Source: Actinomycetospora chibensis (GTDB taxonomy: Bacteria > Actinomycetota > Actinomycetes > Mycobacteriales > Pseudonocardiaceae). Taken from it: a stretch of DNA of 64,000 nt. The notes beneath the pieces are model-generated. The model was not told the DNA's origin. It worked only from the letters and a program-made list of their open reading frames with translations, and made no database searches. A program made the position numbers and the translations under genes. Shown here in pieces: positions 60,950 through 64,000 of the stretch (its first letter is position 1; every line of letters starts with the position of its first letter). The stretch lies in contig NZ_JAQZAM010000004.1 in NCBI RefSeq assembly GCF_028737215.1, positions 1-64,000 of the forward strand, written 5' to 3'.

Positions 60950-61167
60950 GCGCTCCGTGCCTCCGCTCTCTCACACACACCTGGCACCGACGCCTGGCCG
61001 TCATGGCCCCGCCGCGACGACGGGGTCGCGACGGCCGGGTCGAGATGGGGGTCCGCCGCGATCCGCGCCAGCATCACCCGGTCGGGTCCAACGTGCCGGG
61101 ACCGGGTGGGGAACGGCGGGTCGCCCCTTCGGCGCGCGAGTTCGCCCGTTCGTCGGGCGGTGTGCCC

Positions 61168-62310
61168 TCAGTCGCCGCAGCCGCAGCCGTCGCAACAACA
61201 GCCGTCGGAGCCGCAGCAGTCACAGCAGTCGCAGCTGCACTCGGTGCAGTCGCAGCAGTTCGCGCAGGGGTTGCTCCGCGGTCGGCCGCTCCACGGTCCC
61301 TGGAACTCGTCGGCGCAGCAGAGCTGGCCGGTGCAGCAGAGCCCGGCGGCCGCCGCGCAGCCCGCGAGGAGGCCGCGGGGCGGGCGTCCCCGCGCCCCGT
61401 CGCCAGGGTGCGGCGGCTGGTCGGTGGGCGGCTGCTCCGTTCGGGCGTGCGTGCGCTGCCACGCCCGCTCGGTCTCGTGCACCAGGAGGCGGTGGGCGAG
61501 CCGCGCGTCGAGCTCGGGCCCCGCGAGCTCGACGGTGGGCAGGGTCGCGGCGAGGGTCGCGACCTGGGCGCGGGCCAGGCCGCGGGTGGCCTCGACGCCG
61601 GCCCCGGTCGCGTCGACGGGGTTCCAGCGGCCGGCGCGGCGGTCGTCGTCCAGGTCGTCCAGAGCGTCGAGGAGATGGGCGAGGCGGCCGAAGGCGGCGC
61701 CCGTGACGGCCAACGGCGCGGCGTTGTCCGGCCGCCCGGCGAGGACCGCGGTGTGCGCGAACGCCGCCGCCACGGCATCCGCGGTCGGGGCCGTGGCCTC
61801 CTCGAGCGTCGCCGTCGCGCCCTGCTCGACCGCGTGCTGGCGTGCCGGGACCGCGAGCAGCGCCGCCGGGTCGAAGCCCGCGGGTGCGGTGACGCGCGCC
61901 CGGTCGCTCCAGCGGTCGGCGAGCCGGCGGCCCACCGCCGCGACCGGCGCGTGCCGGAAGGCGCCCTGGCGGTCGTCGGCGTGGTCGGCGACGTGGCCGG
62001 CGGCCAGCAGCAGCGCGGCGTGCGCCGCCAGCCGGGCGCCGTCGCCGGTGGCCACGGTGGCGGTGCGCATCCCGCGCGCGGGGCAGGGGCCGGCGAGGCG
62101 GTCGGTCGCCGTGAGGCTCGATCGTGCGGGGACCGGGGTCTGCGCCGAGGCGAGCACCGAGACGAGCAGGGCGTCGACGTTGGTCGCGGCCCGGGCGAGC
62201 TGGCCGTGACCGTCGCGCAGGGCGAGGCAGGTGCCGCAGAGGTGGGCCGCCCAGCGACGGTGCAGCGCGGGGGAGAGGTGGTGACGACAGGGCCGCACGA
62301 TGCCGAGCAC
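61168..62310 (-). CDS. DUF5685 family protein with cysteine-rich tail
   Basis: A 380-residue protein starting MLGIVRPCRHHLSPALHRRW (GTG), then HLCGTCLALRDGHGQLARAA, the DUF5685 signature with C-x-x-C. The middle is Ala-rich and helical. The last 34 residues (347-380) hold 15 cysteines in CC, CxC and CCC groups with Asp and Gly, likely to bind metal. Function of the family is unknown. No signal peptide, so the Cys tail would be cytoplasmic and reduced. Frames extending upstream to 63105 are not used. Confidence 0.83.
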   Translation of the reverse strand: MLGIVRPCRHHLSPALHRRWAAHLCGTCLALRDGHGQLARAATNVDALLVSVLASAQTPVPARSSLTATDRLAGPCPARGMRTATVATGDGARLAAHAALLLAAGHVADHADDRQGAFRHAPVAAVGRRLADRWSDRARVTAPAGFDPAALLAVPARQHAVEQGATATLEEATAPTADAVAAAFAHTAVLAGRPDNAAPLAVTGAAFGRLAHLLDALDDLDDDRRAGRWNPVDATGAGVEATRGLARAQVATLAATLPTVELAGPELDARLAHRLLVHETERAWQRTHARTEQPPTDQPPHPGDGARGRPPRGLLAGCAAAAGLCCTGQLCCADEFQGPWSGRPRSNPCANCCDCTECSCDCCDCCGSDGCCCDGCGCGD

Positions 62311-62492
62311 GCGGGAACGGTAGTGCGCGCGACGATGTCGATCACGACGGCCGTTCGCCGCCCGAGGAGGCGCCGTTCGTCGCAACGCCCTGCGCCGATC
62401 GCGTGTCGCCGGCGGGGCACCCGGGAACGGTGGCGGGGACCGCGCCGCGTGCTGACGGGGCGGGTGTGGGAGACGACGATCGGGGAGAACGC

Positions 62493-62984
62493 GTGATCTC
62501 GAGCAACAGGGCACGACGGCTCGCGGCGCCGGCGGTGGCGGGCGCCATCGGACTCGGCATCCTGACGGGCTGCTCGCAGGCGCCCGAGGCGCAGGGACCG
62601 CCGCCGCCGGTGCCCGGCCAGGGACAGCCGAGCAACGCCGCAGGTCAGCCGGGCGTCGCAGGCCAGCCCGGTGCCGCGCCGGGCCAGCCCGGGGCCGGCG
62701 GCGAGGCGGGCGCGCAGGCCGGGGGTGGCGGTGCCGGGGGCACCGGTGCACCCGGCGGGTCGGCCTCGGACGGCTCGGGGAGCGAGGGCGGTGCCGGTGG
62801 TGCGGGTGCCGACGGTTCGGGCTCGGGTGGCGGCGCCAGCCAGACCCCGTCCGGCGGTGTCGCCACCGGGGGCGGCTCGACCTCGGGTGTCGAGCACGCC
62901 GGCCTGATCGGCGCCGGCGCGCTCGCGCTGGTGGGTGCCGGCGCGCTGGGCGCGACCGCGTCCCGGCGCCGTCGCGCGGACTGA
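62493..62984 (+). CDS. Gly/Ser/Pro-rich lipoprotein with sortase-signal-like C-terminus
   Basis: A 163-residue protein with a lipobox LTGC (Cys27), a low-complexity Gly/Ala/Ser/Pro-rich body, and a C-terminus of EHAG motif, hydrophobic segment (LIGAGALALVGAGALGATAS) and basic RRRR tail. That order is the layout of a sortase sorting signal, but the motif is not a canonical LPxTG/LAxTG. GGGGAGAAC precedes the GTG. The next gene is a class F sortase, so it is a natural candidate substrate. A lipobox and a sorting-type tail in one protein is unusual. Confidence 0.72.
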   Translation: MISSNRARRLAAPAVAGAIGLGILTGCSQAPEAQGPPPPVPGQGQPSNAAGQPGVAGQPGAAPGQPGAGGEAGAQAGGGGAGGTGAPGGSASDGSGSEGGAGGAGADGSGSGGGASQTPSGGVATGGGSTSGVEHAGLIGAGALALVGAGALGATASRRRRAD

Positions 62985-62998
62985 GACGCGGCACTACC

Positions 62999-63036
62999 CG
63001 ACGACCCCGCACACCGCGCGATGTGCGGGGTCGTCG
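62999..63036. terminator. Terminator hairpin, 15-bp perfect stem
   Basis: Arms 62999-63013 and 63022-63036 are perfectly complementary with an 8-nt loop (CCGCGCGA), starting 14 bp after the lipoprotein stop. It should end the lipoprotein transcript before the sortase gene. No U-run follows. Confidence 0.88.
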
Positions 63037-63230
63037 CCTGCCGGGGCGGCCCCTCCTCGCGAGGGGCACGTTCGGCAGGCGCGCGGACGCGACGATCATG
63101 CGCACCGTGCCCCTCGCGCCGTGCCACGGTCGCGCCCGGGGCCGGGTAGAACGGCAGCCGGCGCACCTCGTGTGAAGGCGCCGCAGGCACGGGCAGGCGA
63201 GCGGTGGTCGAGCGGCAGGAGGCGGGGACC

Positions 63231-64000
<770 letters not shown>

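Noticed and set aside
61168-63105. Longer start for the DUF5685 protein
   Set aside because: Upstream residues are Arg/Pro-rich and antisense to the lipoprotein gene; the family begins at the GIVRPCRH motif.

Overview
The window is a GC-rich actinobacterial chromosome segment. Evidence: very high G+C with strong third-position GC bias, many GTG starts, ATGA/GTGA gene overlaps, leaderless promoters, a PknB-type kinase with PASTA repeats, a 13E12/DUF222 HNH protein, DUF5685, an SAV2177-type methyltransferase and a class F sortase. Gene content suits Pseudonocardiales (Pseudonocardia/Actinomycetospora-like); this placement is inferred from families, not from a marker gene. I saw no rRNA, tRNA, CRISPR array, insertion sequence or phage gene.

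Layout. 0-5.4 kb: a minus-strand operon glmS > GH18-like secreted protein > membrane protein running off the left edge, then a small membrane protein and a TauE/SafE exporter. 5.8-17.5 kb: a plus-strand exopolysaccharide operon: phosphoglycosyltransferase, three GT4 glycosyltransferases, a Wzx-type flippase, a CgeB-like glycosyltransferase, one ORF that joins a Wzy-like polymerase to a Wzz/CpsD-like co-polymerase, and a Tat-exported lipoprotein with a pectate-lyase fold. It meets a minus-strand block (17.5-22.4 kb): membrane histidine kinase, NarL-type regulator, GT2 and polysaccharide pyruvyltransferase. The pathway implied is initiation on undecaprenyl phosphate, sugar addition, flipping, polymerisation with length control, and trimming or pyruvylation outside the membrane.

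22.7-46 kb is a mosaic of metabolic genes: gene remnants (MarR, an unknown 3' end, an alpha/beta hydrolase), a short-chain dehydrogenase, two methyltransferases, a three-subunit molybdenum hydroxylase of the PaoABC/xanthine dehydrogenase type, a BFN nuclease-domain protein, a MarR-MFS pair with a leaderless promoter and a palindrome between -35 and -10, a GH88 lipoprotein, dodecin, an MBL hydrolase with an FUSC transporter, a tautomerase, a pair of acyl-CoA dehydrogenases and a degenerate erythromycin-esterase homologue.

46-64 kb is rich in signalling and envelope genes. The core (49.9-61 kb, minus strand) is PknB-PASTA, a small protein, an Rv1747-like two-FHA ABC exporter overlapping a Ser/Thr pseudokinase, an active-looking Ser/Thr kinase with a matching extracellular domain, and a second, more degraded pseudokinase. 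In Mycobacterium tuberculosis Rv1747 sits beside pknF and is regulated by phosphorylation. Here the gene translationally coupled to the exporter has lost its catalytic aspartate, and the likely active kinase is the next gene. This kinase/pseudokinase/FHA-transporter array is the most interesting system in the window. The right end holds a DUF5685 protein with a 15-cysteine tail and a lipoprotein with a sortase-like tail just before a class F sortase that is cut by the window edge.
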